NCBI GenBank assembly: GCA_964614215.1
Contig: CAZTKP010000016.1
Coordinates: 1 to 28,076, forward strand
Source: CAZTKP01 sp964614215
GTDB lineage: Bacteria; UBP6; UBA1177
DNA length: 28,076 nt
Direction of reading: 5' to 3'
The position numbers and the translations under genes are program-made. Numbering within the stretch: the first letter of the stretch is position 1; each line of letters starts with the position of its first letter. The notes below the pieces were generated by a model. That model was not told the origin of the DNA, ran no database searches, and worked only from the letters and a program-made list of their open reading frames with translations. Of this stretch, positions 1-8,711 are shown piece after piece.

Positions 1-288
1 ATGATGTTCAAGAACGAAATGACGGAAGATAAAGGTCGAATTCTTGAATATTTTAACACAAGAAGTGATGATACAGTCGCCGTTTACGGAGATGAGGATT
101 TTACACCACTTTGCCAGTGCTACGATGAGGAAGGAAATGAAGTTAACTGCTGGCAGTACGATGGTCCGGGAGGAGCAGAAGAGTGTCCTGATTACGTTCC
201 GGAAGAGCACTGTAACCCTGCGGGAAACGATAACGATGAAGTAAGTGATAATAATGTGGATGAAGAAAATGATGAGGATGTCCAGTAG
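1..288 (+). CDS. C-terminal fragment of acidic lipoprotein paralog
   Basis: This is the 3' end of a gene that begins before the window; 95 residues are visible. It aligns closely with the C-terminal third of the next gene: both share a Met-Met-Phe start to the block, an LCQCYD(E/P)EGNEVNCW stretch and a GPGG-x-EECPDYV-x-EE-x-C stretch, then an Asp/Asn/Glu-rich tail. The two are therefore tandem paralogs. The visible Met at base 1 lines up with an internal position of the paralog, so it is probably not the true start. Six cysteines are conserved between the copies, which suggests a disulfide-stabilised exported domain. Function unknown. By analogy with the neighbour it is probably a surface or periplasmic lipoprotein. 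Confidence 0.75.
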   Translation: MMFKNEMTEDKGRILEYFNTRSDDTVAVYGDEDFTPLCQCYDEEGNEVNCWQYDGPGGAEECPDYVPEEHCNPAGNDNDEVSDNNVDEENDEDVQ

Positions 289-297
289 GAGAAACAG

Positions 298-1389
298 ATG
301 AGATTGGTTCTTGCAGCTATTTTGGTTTCTTTTCTAACGAGCTGTTACGAATGGCATGACAAAGAAACTTTCGAAAAAGAAGACAGTAGTTATTACCCGG
401 ATGACAGTGCTGAATATAATGATGATTCAAACATATGTGTTCTTGACAGTGCCTGGATGGAACCTGATAAAGATTGGGAATCATGGGCGAATCTTAAGAT
501 GATAGGAAAGATATACAACGATGGAAGTGATCTTGAGCAGGCTACTCTAGTCAATGGAGTTTTTAAATTAAAAACAGGAGTTCTTGAATTTTCAGAAGGT
601 ACTTATGTTAAATATGAGAATCAGGTTCTTTCTGCTCAACTGACGAATTTCAGTATTGAGAATATCAATCAGACCAAAGGAACTGCGGTGATGAACCTGA
701 ACGGTGCTTTTTTTATGTTTAATCAGCAGCTTATTCCTTTTTTTAAAGGTAGCGGATTAAATGAAACTGATTCAGGAGCCGAAGTGGTTCTTTCTAATCA
801 GCTGTATGATATAAAATATGATGAAGATGGAGTTATTAAATCTCCCAAACTTAGAAAAATATGTTTTTTCGGAGTCTCAAAAACCGAAAGATATGAAAGT
901 CGCGGGGATATTGACATACCTATTGGCGGTATTTTCGGTTGCTTTGAGGATAATTATTACGGATATGCGGGAGAAACTCTCAGCATGATGTTTAGAAATG
1001 ATATTGACGAAAACGGAGATTCTATACTGAAATATCTTAATACTAGAGATGATGGTTCAGTTATTGTTTATGGGAATAGTAAATTTAGACATCTTTGCCA
1101 GTGTTATGATCCGGAAGGTAATGAAGTTAACTGCTGGGAATATACCGGTCCCGGAGGCCCTGAAGAATGTCCGGATTACGTTTCTGAAGAAGATTGCGGA
1201 ACAGGTGATAGTGACGTAGACAATGAAAACTTCGATCAGGATGAAATTGATGATTCATATGAATCGGCTTCAGATTCCGATGATGAGCCTCTGAAAACAG
1301 ATTACGATATTATTCCTGATGAGGATTCTGTTCTAGACGAAGATACTGTTCCAGACGAAGACACTGTTCCAGATGTGGACAGTCAGTAG
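298..1389 (+). CDS. Acidic-tailed lipoprotein, tandem paralog
   Basis: A 363-residue predicted lipoprotein of unknown function. The N-terminus has a signal peptide with lipobox LTSC (Cys16), so the mature protein should be lipid-anchored. The middle (about 50-310) is a globular region with no family I recognise. It ends in the Cys-rich block shared with the upstream fragment. The tail (about 310-363) is nearly all Asp/Glu/Ser with a repeated DEDTVPDE-type unit, like a flexible acidic spacer. AGGAG at 287-291 overlaps the upstream stop and precedes ATG 298 by 6 nt, so the two paralogs are probably co-transcribed. Exported and lipidated is well supported; the function is not. Confidence 0.85.
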   Translation: MRLVLAAILVSFLTSCYEWHDKETFEKEDSSYYPDDSAEYNDDSNICVLDSAWMEPDKDWESWANLKMIGKIYNDGSDLEQATLVNGVFKLKTGVLEFSEGTYVKYENQVLSAQLTNFSIENINQTKGTAVMNLNGAFFMFNQQLIPFFKGSGLNETDSGAEVVLSNQLYDIKYDEDGVIKSPKLRKICFFGVSKTERYESRGDIDIPIGGIFGCFEDNYYGYAGETLSMMFRNDIDENGDSILKYLNTRDDGSVIVYGNSKFRHLCQCYDPEGNEVNCWEYTGPGGPEECPDYVSEEDCGTGDSDVDNENFDQDEIDDSYESASDSDDEPLKTDYDIIPDEDSVLDEDTVPDEDTVPDVDSQ

Positions 1390-1399
1390 AATCTTCTCT

Positions 1400-1428
1400 T
1401 TGATTTTTCCCAAATAACTTAATATACT
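1400..1428 (+). promoter_or_regulatory. Sigma70-like promoter of hydE
   Basis: TTGATT at 1400-1405 and TATACT at 1423-1428 are separated by 17 bp. They lie about 28 bp upstream of the chosen hydE start and just after the preceding stop codon. The -10 matches consensus at five of six positions. Confidence 0.6.
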
Positions 1429-1455
1429 TTTCAGGAATTATTTTTGGAGGGTTCA

Positions 1456-2550
1456 TTGTCTGTTCTTGATAGCATTCTGACTAAAGAAGAATTTTCAAAA
1501 AATGATCTTGTGATACTGCTTTCGCTGAAAGATCCTGCCGATATAGAAAGGCTTTTTAAAGCGGCCTATCAGGTGAAACTTAAGAATGTGGGGAACACTG
1601 TCTGGCTGAGAGGACTTATCGAGCTCAGTAACATCTGCACAAAGGATTGCTATTACTGCGGAATTAGAAAAAGTAACAGAAACGTCGAGCGTTTTACTAT
1701 AGATTTTGATGAAGTGGTTAAAGAAGCTGTCTGGATAAAGGAGCATCGTTACGGTTCCCTTGTAATGCAGAGCGGAGAGAGAAGTGACGAAAAATTCGTT
1801 GATACAGTCGAAGCACTTTTAAAAGAGATCCACAGGCAGACTGGAAACACTCTCGGTGTAACACTTTCTCTTGGTGAGCAGACACTTGAAACCTATGAAA
1901 GGTGGAGAAGGGCCGGCGCTCACAGGTATCTCTTAAGAATTGAAAGTTCAAATAGAGAGCTTTATAGAAAAATCCATCCGGATGATGAGCTTCATGACTA
2001 CGATAACAGGCTAGAATGTCTGAAAAGGCTGAGAAAGGCCGGCTATCAGGTCGGAACAGGCGTAATGCAGGGTCTTCCCGGGCAGACGATGGAGGATCTT
2101 GCAGGCGACATTCTCTTTTTTAAGGAAATTGATATCGATATGATCGGAATGGGCCCTTACATTCCTCATAACGAAACTCCGCTTGGAAAACAGGTTGGTG
2201 ATTACAGTGAGAAGCAGAAGGAAGATGCCGTGACGCTAGGTCTTAAGATGATCGCAGTGACGAGACTTGTGCTGAAAGATGTAAATATTGCCTCAACAAC
2301 CGCACTTCAGGCACTTTCCGCTCATGGAAGAGAGCATGGACTTCTTGCCGGAGCAAATGTTCTTATGCCCAATGTTACCGATACGAAGTTTAGATCTGGC
2401 TATCAGCTTTACAACGATAAGCCCGCGATCAATGAAAATGCCGATGAATCAAGACTTGCTCTTGAAAAAAGTATAGAAAGAATTGGTGAAAAAATAGGTT
2501 ACGATCTTCAAGGTAACTCAGCTCACTGGAAAAAGAGAGTTCAGATTTAG
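1456..2550 (+). CDS. hydE: [FeFe]-hydrogenase maturation radical SAM enzyme HydE
   Basis: Radical SAM enzyme that acts in assembly of the two-iron subcluster of the [FeFe]-hydrogenase H-cluster, together with HydG and HydF. The [4Fe-4S] motif C-TKD-C-YY-C (Cys61, 65, 68) sits in the HydE context IELSNICTKDCYYCGIRKSN. Other family landmarks are RYLLRIESSN, a GLPGQT loop, MIGMGPYIPH-x-TPL and GANVLMPN. The 364-residue length is normal. I chose TTG 1456 because GGAGG at 1446-1450 sits 5 nt before it; an in-frame TTG at 1444 overlaps that ribosome site. PylB and BioB are relatives, but these motifs fit HydE better. No hydrogenase, HydF or HydG gene is in the window. The gene converges on the helicase with one base between the stop codons. 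Confidence 0.9.
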   Translation: MSVLDSILTKEEFSKNDLVILLSLKDPADIERLFKAAYQVKLKNVGNTVWLRGLIELSNICTKDCYYCGIRKSNRNVERFTIDFDEVVKEAVWIKEHRYGSLVMQSGERSDEKFVDTVEALLKEIHRQTGNTLGVTLSLGEQTLETYERWRRAGAHRYLLRIESSNRELYRKIHPDDELHDYDNRLECLKRLRKAGYQVGTGVMQGLPGQTMEDLAGDILFFKEIDIDMIGMGPYIPHNETPLGKQVGDYSEKQKEDAVTLGLKMIAVTRLVLKDVNIASTTALQALSAHGREHGLLAGANVLMPNVTDTKFRSGYQLYNDKPAINENADESRLALEKSIERIGEKIGYDLQGNSAHWKKRVQI

Positions 2551-2551
2551 T

Positions 2552-4777
2552 TCAATCCTTGATTTCATATAGGTTTCGGTCAATTTCAGCTATAAATCTG
2601 CTTGGTGTGGAAAGAATTCCGTTATAAAAGCTCACAGCTGCCGGAAAAGTAAGAAAAAGTCGCTCTTTCGCCCTTGAACATGCTACATAGAAAAGCCTTC
2701 TTTCCTCTTCCAGATTGTCTATTTTTGAAAGAGCTTTTTCCGAGGGAAAGAAATTTTCAAGAAGATGGACAACAAAAACTGTATGCCATTCAAGACCTTT
2801 TGCACTGTGGATCGTAGAAAGTGTCACGGTTTCATTGAGTTCTTCCGGATCTGTAACATCACCGGAGCTTAACTGCGAAGAAGGAGGGTCGAGAGAAAAA
2901 TCCGTAAGAAATCTTTCAAGTTTGCGGTATCCCGAAGCGATCTGCTTTAAAACGGAAATATCCTTAAGTCTATCGTCATAATCGCTTTCTATCTCTTTAA
3001 GGATAGGAGTATAATGTCTGCAGATGATCTCTATCGTCTCAAGCGGACTGAGATCGGGCTGTCCTGCCTGAAAAATTGTTCCGAAAACTTCTTTAAGTTG
3101 GGTAAAGAACTTCTTTTTCTCAAAAAGCTTAAGTGCTTCAAAACCTTTTTTGGAAATAAGTTCTACGATATTTCCTGCAGTTTTTGAACCAATTCCGTCA
3201 ATCAGTTTGAGGACTCTGTTCATTGCTACGGCATCGAGCGGATTCTGAACAATTCGTGCGTAGCTGAGAATATCTTTGATATGTCTTCTTTCTATGAACT
3301 TTATGCCGCCGTAAACAGTGAAATCTATACCTCTTTTAAGAAGTTCGGCCTGAACGAAGTTGCCGTGATGACTTGAGCGGTAGAGAACAGAAATTTCCCC
3401 TGGAGGGATTCTTTCAAGGCTTTCTTCAATAATATCAACAATATAGCTGGCTTCATATTCCGCGGTCGCAGTACGTTTTACAGTTGGAACAAGTCCATCG
3501 GCAAGATCAGAAAAAAGTTCCTTGTTGTAAGCGGCATAACAGTTCTTGACGATAGAGTTTGTAAGATCAAGCAGTTCTTTTCTGGAACGGTAATTCTGTT
3601 CCAGTCTTGTGACTTTGCAGTCCGGCCAGTTCTCAGGGAAACGCAGGATGTTCTCAAAATTAGCGCCTCTGAAAGCGTAAATACTTTGAAGATCATCTCC
3701 GACAACCATTATATTTTTTGTTTTTGCTGCAAGCAGGTTTGCAATACGACCCTGAGCAAGATTTGTGTCCTGAAACTCATCTACCATGATGTATCTGTAT
3801 TTACTCTGAATGCGTTCAAGCATCTGGGGTGAGTCCTGCAGACCTTTTAAAAAGACTTCAAGCAGATCGTCGTAGTCAAGAACGTTCTTTTCCTTTTTAA
3901 AAGTTGAGTATCTTTCAGCGATCTTTGCAATGTCCATCGCAAAATCAAGATACTTTGAATACTGTGCATCAACAACTTCCCCGATCGGTCTTTCGGTGTT
4001 TCTTGAACGACTTATGATCTCTGCAACAGTGGTTTTTTTAGGGAAAGGCTTTGAACGTTTCGGAAGTTTTAATTCATTTTTTATAAGGTCGATGATGTCG
4101 GCCGAATCAACCTGATCGCAGATAGTGAAGTTGCGGTCAATACCCAGAAAATGCCCGTGGATCCTGAGCATGAGGTTCGCAAAACTGTGAAAAGTCCCTG
4201 CTGTAATTCTATTGACGCTGTCGTGACCTGTTATTCTCTGAACTCGTGACCTCATTTCATTGGCCGCTCTTCTTGTGAATGTAAGAAGAAGAATGGATTC
4301 AGGTCTTATCTCCTTTTCAAGCATGTAGGCGACACGGTGAACAATTGTCCTTGTCTTACCGCTCCCTGCTCCCGCAATTACAAGTTGAGGTCCTTCAAGA
4401 TTGAAAACGGCCTCACACTGTGCATCGTTGAGAAGTTCACGATACTTTTTTTCAATGTCGCCCTCGTTGATCTCATTTTTCTGAACTTTTTTATTTGTTG
4501 AAAGAACTATTTTTTTAAGTTCATCGTATCTCTTTTTCTCTTCGTCTGTAAGCATGGGAAAAGAGTATTTCTCAATATCGGGAATTATGTTTATATAACC
4601 GTTTGTCTGTCTGGCAGGAATGATATTCTGAGGTTTCTTTTTTCTGTTCTCAAGAACCTTCTGATTGAATTTTGCAAGGATCTCATCGAAAGTCTCATCC
4701 TGAAAGCGGATTTTTTTCTTCTTTTTCTTTTTGCTTTCGGGCTCCTGCCCGTCTATCGGAATATACTTTCTTGTCAA
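2552..4777 (-). CDS. UvrD/PcrA-type superfamily 1 DNA helicase
   Basis: ATP-dependent 3'-5' DNA helicase of the UvrD/Rep/PcrA group, acting in DNA repair or replication restart. All core motifs are visible: LNDAQCEAV Q-motif, Walker A GAGSGKT (about 136-142), LLTFTRRAANEMRSR, Walker B MVDEFQDTN, VGDDLQSIYAFRGA, LEQNYRS, STIHSAKGLEW and LFYVACSRAKERL. Two departures from UvrD stand out: an N-terminal extension of about 130 residues with a seven-lysine run, and an end soon after the last motif, so the usual C-terminal Tudor-like extension is missing. I chose TTG 4777, which has AGAGG 6 nt upstream. The longer start at TTG 4831 has no ribosome site, and that TTGACC could instead be a -35 box, though no good -10 follows. 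Confidence 0.9.
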   Translation of the reverse strand: MTRKYIPIDGQEPESKKKKKKKIRFQDETFDEILAKFNQKVLENRKKKPQNIIPARQTNGYINIIPDIEKYSFPMLTDEEKKRYDELKKIVLSTNKKVQKNEINEGDIEKKYRELLNDAQCEAVFNLEGPQLVIAGAGSGKTRTIVHRVAYMLEKEIRPESILLLTFTRRAANEMRSRVQRITGHDSVNRITAGTFHSFANLMLRIHGHFLGIDRNFTICDQVDSADIIDLIKNELKLPKRSKPFPKKTTVAEIISRSRNTERPIGEVVDAQYSKYLDFAMDIAKIAERYSTFKKEKNVLDYDDLLEVFLKGLQDSPQMLERIQSKYRYIMVDEFQDTNLAQGRIANLLAAKTKNIMVVGDDLQSIYAFRGANFENILRFPENWPDCKVTRLEQNYRSRKELLDLTNSIVKNCYAAYNKELFSDLADGLVPTVKRTATAEYEASYIVDIIEESLERIPPGEISVLYRSSHHGNFVQAELLKRGIDFTVYGGIKFIERRHIKDILSYARIVQNPLDAVAMNRVLKLIDGIGSKTAGNIVELISKKGFEALKLFEKKKFFTQLKEVFGTIFQAGQPDLSPLETIEIICRHYTPILKEIESDYDDRLKDISVLKQIASGYRKLERFLTDFSLDPPSSQLSSGDVTDPEELNETVTLSTIHSAKGLEWHTVFVVHLLENFFPSEKALSKIDNLEEERRLFYVACSRAKERLFLTFPAAVSFYNGILSTPSRFIAEIDRNLYEIKD

Positions 4778-4929
4778 AACAAACCTCTGAAAGTCTGTAA
4801 ATAAGCTACAGGCAATGTGAATTGAGGTCAAGGATTTGCGAAAATAGATTTTTTAGAAAGATTTTGAAATATATTGAAGAATAAATAATATGTAAGTGTT
4901 CTAAAATGAAGATATTTAAAGAGGGTGTG

Positions 4930-6591
4930 ATGAGTCTGAAAAAAATAATTATAGCTTTTGTTGTTGTAATAGCATCAGGCTGTCAGAGCAGTTTCAATGT
5001 TTCAGATATGGAAAATTCTCATTTAGATGAGGATGTAATTAAAGTTGATGACAACGATAGTGATTATGATGATTCAGATGATATTAGTTCTGTTTCAGTT
5101 TGTGGAAATGAACTGATTGAAGAAGGTGAAGTCTGTGACAGTAGAGAAAAAGCTTGCAGCACCCTTGGAATAGGTACATCAGGTTTTGCAGAATGTAGAG
5201 ATGACTGTAGCGGTTGGATAACGGAAGAAGTCTGTAAAAATGAATTTATTTGTTCTGAAAAACCGGATAATACAATTTGGAATACAGTCTCAAATTATAA
5301 TCAGGTTTGGAATGGCTCCGGATGGGATCCTGAAAATAGTGAAACTCATTACGACAAATCTGAAAGTGAAACTGAATGTAGATTCAGATGTGCCAGCTGT
5401 TTTGAATGGAATGGTTCAGAATGTGTAAGTCTTTTTCAGATGGTAAGGCAGTGGGGAACTGGTGAGCAGGATCGGGGTGGTGGTATTGCTGTGGATGATG
5501 CTGGCAACATTTTTATGCTTGGAGAAACATATGGTGTTTTTGATGGAACAGAGAATGCTGGACATGATGATATCTTTTTAACTAAGTGGGATAAGAAAGG
5601 AAATAAAGAGTGGACAAAACAGTGGGGTACCGAGGAATACGATAAAGGATACGATATTAAAATAGATCCCATTGGTAATGTTTTTGTAGTCGGTTATACC
5701 TCTGGTTCTTTTCCGGAAAATGAAAATATTGGATTTGATGATGTCTTTTTAACGAAACTTAATAATGATGGCGAAATTCAATGGACAAAACAATTTGGCT
5801 CAACTAGAGAGGATAGAGGGTTATCTCTAGCGATAGATGTTTCAGGAAACGTTTATGTCACAGGCTACATTAAAGATTATCAACCGAAAGTTTTTTTAAC
5901 AAAACTGACAAATGAGGGAGCGGAAGTCTGGACCGGGCAGTGGGGTGATGGTCAGTATTATGGAAACTCGGTAGTTATTGATTTTTCGGGTAATATTTTT
6001 ATAGCAGGAAGTTTTCTGGGAGTTGGTAATGCCGGAGGTTATGATGCATTTCTGATAAAAATAAATCCGGAAGGTGTTCTTGAATGGAAACAGGAATGGG
6101 GAACGGCTGTAGATGATGAGGGGCAATCTGTTGATATCGATAGTTCTGGTAATATTTATGTTGCGGGTGGAACCAAAGGAGATCTTCATGGATATGTTAA
6201 TGCCGGGGATCAAAGAGACGCTTTTTTAACCAAATGGAGTGATGATGGGAAAAGGGAATGGACCAGACAATGGGGTGCAGAGAACAATGATATTGCATTG
6301 GCAATAGTAGTTAGTGGATCAGGAGAGATTTTTGTCGCAGGAGAGACAACAAACCCTCTTGATGGAAATGTTGCTGCAGGAAGTGAAGATATCTTTTTAA
6401 CAAAATGGATGTCTGACGGGCAAAAAGTGTGGACAAAACAATTTGGCTCTGAATACAGTGAGAGGTGCAGTTCCATTACAGCCGATGAAGAAAATAATTT
6501 ATACATTACAGGTCACACAGGCGGTTCTTTGGAAGAAGATAAGCGTTTCGGCAGCAGTGATGTTTTTTTTGTGAAGGTGGATTCGGACTGA
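4930..6591 (+). CDS. SBBP-repeat beta-propeller lipoprotein
   Basis: Predicted 553-residue exported lipoprotein. The signal peptide ends in IASGC (Cys18). An acidic DDNDSDYDDSDD linker follows, then a Cys-rich segment (about 55-165) with CGNELIEEGEVCD, similar to Myxococcus-type Cys-rich repeats. From about residue 172 to the end there are seven SBBP repeats of about 55 residues, each with a QWG-type turn, a GNIFVAG-type strand and a DIFLTKW-type strand. Seven copies fit one closed seven-bladed propeller. A surface binding or scaffold role is inferred; no catalytic site is seen. I preferred ATG 4930, which has GAGGG at 4921-4925 just upstream, over ATG 4906, which precedes that site and would extend the signal peptide by eight residues. 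Confidence 0.88.
   Translation: MSLKKIIIAFVVVIASGCQSSFNVSDMENSHLDEDVIKVDDNDSDYDDSDDISSVSVCGNELIEEGEVCDSREKACSTLGIGTSGFAECRDDCSGWITEEVCKNEFICSEKPDNTIWNTVSNYNQVWNGSGWDPENSETHYDKSESETECRFRCASCFEWNGSECVSLFQMVRQWGTGEQDRGGGIAVDDAGNIFMLGETYGVFDGTENAGHDDIFLTKWDKKGNKEWTKQWGTEEYDKGYDIKIDPIGNVFVVGYTSGSFPENENIGFDDVFLTKLNNDGEIQWTKQFGSTREDRGLSLAIDVSGNVYVTGYIKDYQPKVFLTKLTNEGAEVWTGQWGDGQYYGNSVVIDFSGNIFIAGSFLGVGNAGGYDAFLIKINPEGVLEWKQEWGTAVDDEGQSVDIDSSGNIYVAGGTKGDLHGYVNAGDQRDAFLTKWSDDGKREWTRQWGAENNDIALAIVVSGSGEIFVAGETTNPLDGNVAAGSEDIFLTKWMSDGQKVWTKQFGSEYSERCSSITADEENNLYITGHTGGSLEEDKRFGSSDVFFVKVDSD
5446..6588 (+). repeat. Seven tandem SBBP coding repeats
   Basis: Seven repeats of about 55 codons lie inside the lipoprotein gene. 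Each starts near (Q/E)(W/F)G followed by an acidic pair, and contains GN(I/V)(F/Y)(V/I)(A/T/V)G and D-x-FLTK. They diverge at the DNA level, so they are old protein-level repeats and not recent duplications. Confidence 0.8.
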
Positions 6592-6633
6592 GAATTTTTG
6601 ACAGATTTGTAAAAATATGAGTGGAAGGATGTT

Positions 6634-8637
6634 TTGGAAAGAAAAATTTTTGTATTTTTCCTAATAGTGACAATTTGCATCAATCTGTCGGCAAAAACTG
6701 AAGGGAACCTTCTTGAAAGTGAACCATACTTGAGCTGGAGTGATGGCAGTCGGGATTTCTTTGTTATGTATAACTCCAATATTACCAATGAAATTAAGCT
6801 GTTTGGAGAATCTGATGAAAATCCTCAGGCTGATACATGTGTTGAATCAAGTAAGTTCACTTTAACAGATTTTCATATTCCTCCAGATGCAGTAATTGAG
6901 GAAGCTTACCTTGTATGGATGGGAGCTGTAGATCCTGATAAAATGGATGAACCAACTGATAATATTGTGAACTTTAAATATGTGAAAAGCGGTGAAGAAA
7001 CTGTAAGCCATGAACAGGAGATAAATGCTACGGGAGATCCGACGGGAAAACTTCTTACAGATGCACAGTCTTTTAATTTTGAAAGTATAAAGTTTACTGA
7101 TTCCGTTGAGATTGGTTGTACAACTGAAGAATCAGGAGTTGTTGAAGATGATGTCCCTCTCGGGTATTTCACCTACAGAGTCGATATAACAGATTTTTTC
7201 AGGGAAATTTCACAAAAGAACATCTCTGCCGGAGAGTCTAAAAGCGGAGTTTATTACGGTGACTATATTTTCAGTGGTCTTGAGTGTACAGATCATGATA
7301 TTTATAAATGCAAAACTATGATGATGAGTGCCTGGGCAGTGTTTTTTGTTTATCGTTCACAAAATATTCGACCTAAAAAGATCTATTTTTATAAAGGTTT
7401 CAGTCTTATGCAGGGTGATGAGGTTACTGTTCCTGTTAAAAGTTTTGAACTGCCAAAGGACCCTGTAGTAAGACTTACTTCTATCATAGCTGAAGGAGAT
7501 CCTGGTTTGGTCGAACCATCACTTCCTATGGAAAATATATTTATTCAGGGACCGGATGTTGATAGTAAATTCAGGTTATATAATGAATGTAATCCACTGG
7601 AAGGAGATAATGTCGAAGTTTTTAACTCAGTATCTTCAATTATAACCTGGGATGCCGAAGTTGAGAGTGAGCAGAGCATTAAGTGTCTTTCCGGAATTAA
7701 TGATGCTGACATGAATTACGGTATTGAAGTTGATACATTTCTCCTCGATAGTAAGGATAACGACGGGTTGAAAGAACATTTGAAAAAAGGGAACACGTCT
7801 CTTGATGTGATCTTTTCTGTAAATAAGGACGCCGTTTTCACGAACTTTTTTGTTCTTTCAGTTGATCAGAAAGTTAATAACTTTGATATACCTCCTGAAG
7901 CAAGTGACCCTGAAAAGTCACAGTTCAATTTCCCACACGACAGAGAAAAGCATTACTGTGCCTGCCCTGCGTCTTATCAACCTCACAATGACTATTACTG
8001 TTATGATGAGGACAAAGAATTCTATTATTTTATAAAAGTTCAGAATTGGGGCGAGAATGAAGAAAAGAGAGTTGTTGTAACTGATAAGCTGGATGATTAT
8101 CTGGAATATATTCCGAATACCACAGAGATCGCAACAGTGTATGACAGTGAAAAAGATGTTTTTACTGACTGGAAGTTGATTCCTGATGAAGCTGACGGCT
8201 CTTTTCCGTTGATAAATGGACATTTGGTAGCTGAAAGCATGACTCCTTGTGATAAAATAACATGGATATGTGAAGATACTTTTCTAATAAGATATAAAGT
8301 TAAACCTAAGTATCTAATGATGCATTATGTTTTTGAGAATATTGCATACATTGGTGATATTTATGAAGATGAACCTTACGGCACAAATAGTTTTTATCCT
8401 TTAAAATTAGTTCCTGAATCATTTTGTAACTCTGAATGTGTAAATCCGACACCTGAGATGTGTGGTGGAGTAAGAATTGAAGAGAACGATGATGATTCAG
8501 ATTTTGTTGATTCAGATGTTGCTGACATTGATGAAAATGATGCTGAAAAAGATGATGATAGTGTCGTAGATGATCAGGATGTAATAGTTATAAAATCTTC
8601 CTCAGACGGATGCGGGTGCAGTATGCTGCAACAATAG
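6634..8637 (+). CDS. Exported DUF11-like protein with GCGC C-terminus
   Basis: A 667-residue secreted protein. It has an N-terminal signal peptide (MERK, then a hydrophobic run ending LSA at about residue 20) and no lipobox. The body contains beta-rich regions. Near residues 465-540, a YYFIKVQNWGENEEKRVVVTD stretch followed by DYLEYIPNTTE resembles DUF11/conserved-repeat domains of surface proteins. An acidic linker (about 615-650) follows, and the protein ends in DGCGCSMLQQ. The Gly-Cys-Gly-Cys motif recalls MYXO-CTERM sorting signals but lacks the transmembrane helix and basic tail. TTG 6634 follows AAGGA at 6625-6629. The function is probably a cell-surface or extracellular adhesin or structural protein, which is inferred. 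It lies downstream of the SBBP lipoprotein in the same orientation. Confidence 0.8.
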   Translation: MERKIFVFFLIVTICINLSAKTEGNLLESEPYLSWSDGSRDFFVMYNSNITNEIKLFGESDENPQADTCVESSKFTLTDFHIPPDAVIEEAYLVWMGAVDPDKMDEPTDNIVNFKYVKSGEETVSHEQEINATGDPTGKLLTDAQSFNFESIKFTDSVEIGCTTEESGVVEDDVPLGYFTYRVDITDFFREISQKNISAGESKSGVYYGDYIFSGLECTDHDIYKCKTMMMSAWAVFFVYRSQNIRPKKIYFYKGFSLMQGDEVTVPVKSFELPKDPVVRLTSIIAEGDPGLVEPSLPMENIFIQGPDVDSKFRLYNECNPLEGDNVEVFNSVSSIITWDAEVESEQSIKCLSGINDADMNYGIEVDTFLLDSKDNDGLKEHLKKGNTSLDVIFSVNKDAVFTNFFVLSVDQKVNNFDIPPEASDPEKSQFNFPHDREKHYCACPASYQPHNDYYCYDEDKEFYYFIKVQNWGENEEKRVVVTDKLDDYLEYIPNTTEIATVYDSEKDVFTDWKLIPDEADGSFPLINGHLVAESMTPCDKITWICEDTFLIRYKVKPKYLMMHYVFENIAYIGDIYEDEPYGTNSFYPLKLVPESFCNSECVNPTPEMCGGVRIEENDDDSDFVDSDVADIDENDAEKDDDSVVDDQDVIVIKSSSDGCGCSMLQQ

Positions 8638-8658
8638 CTAAGCATAATACCTGCCAAA

Positions 8659-8687
8659 TTGACTTTAGAGCGTGATTTTTATATTAT
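8659..8687 (+). promoter_or_regulatory. Sigma70-like promoter of the phosphatase-transglycosylase operon
   Basis: TTGACT at 8659-8664 and TATTAT at 8682-8687 are separated by 17 bp. AGGGTGGG follows before ATG 8712. This is one of the best promoter matches in the window. Confidence 0.65.
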
Positions 8688-8711
8688 TACGCGAATTTTA
8701 AGGGTGGGAAC

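Noticed and set aside
5436..6506. Minus-strand open frames across the SBBP gene
   Set aside because: They arise from the repeated codon pattern of the propeller repeats and have no ribosome sites or family matches.
6598..6603. Perfect TTGACA before the DUF11-like gene
   Set aside because: No acceptable -10 hexamer lies 16-18 bp downstream, so I did not call a promoter.
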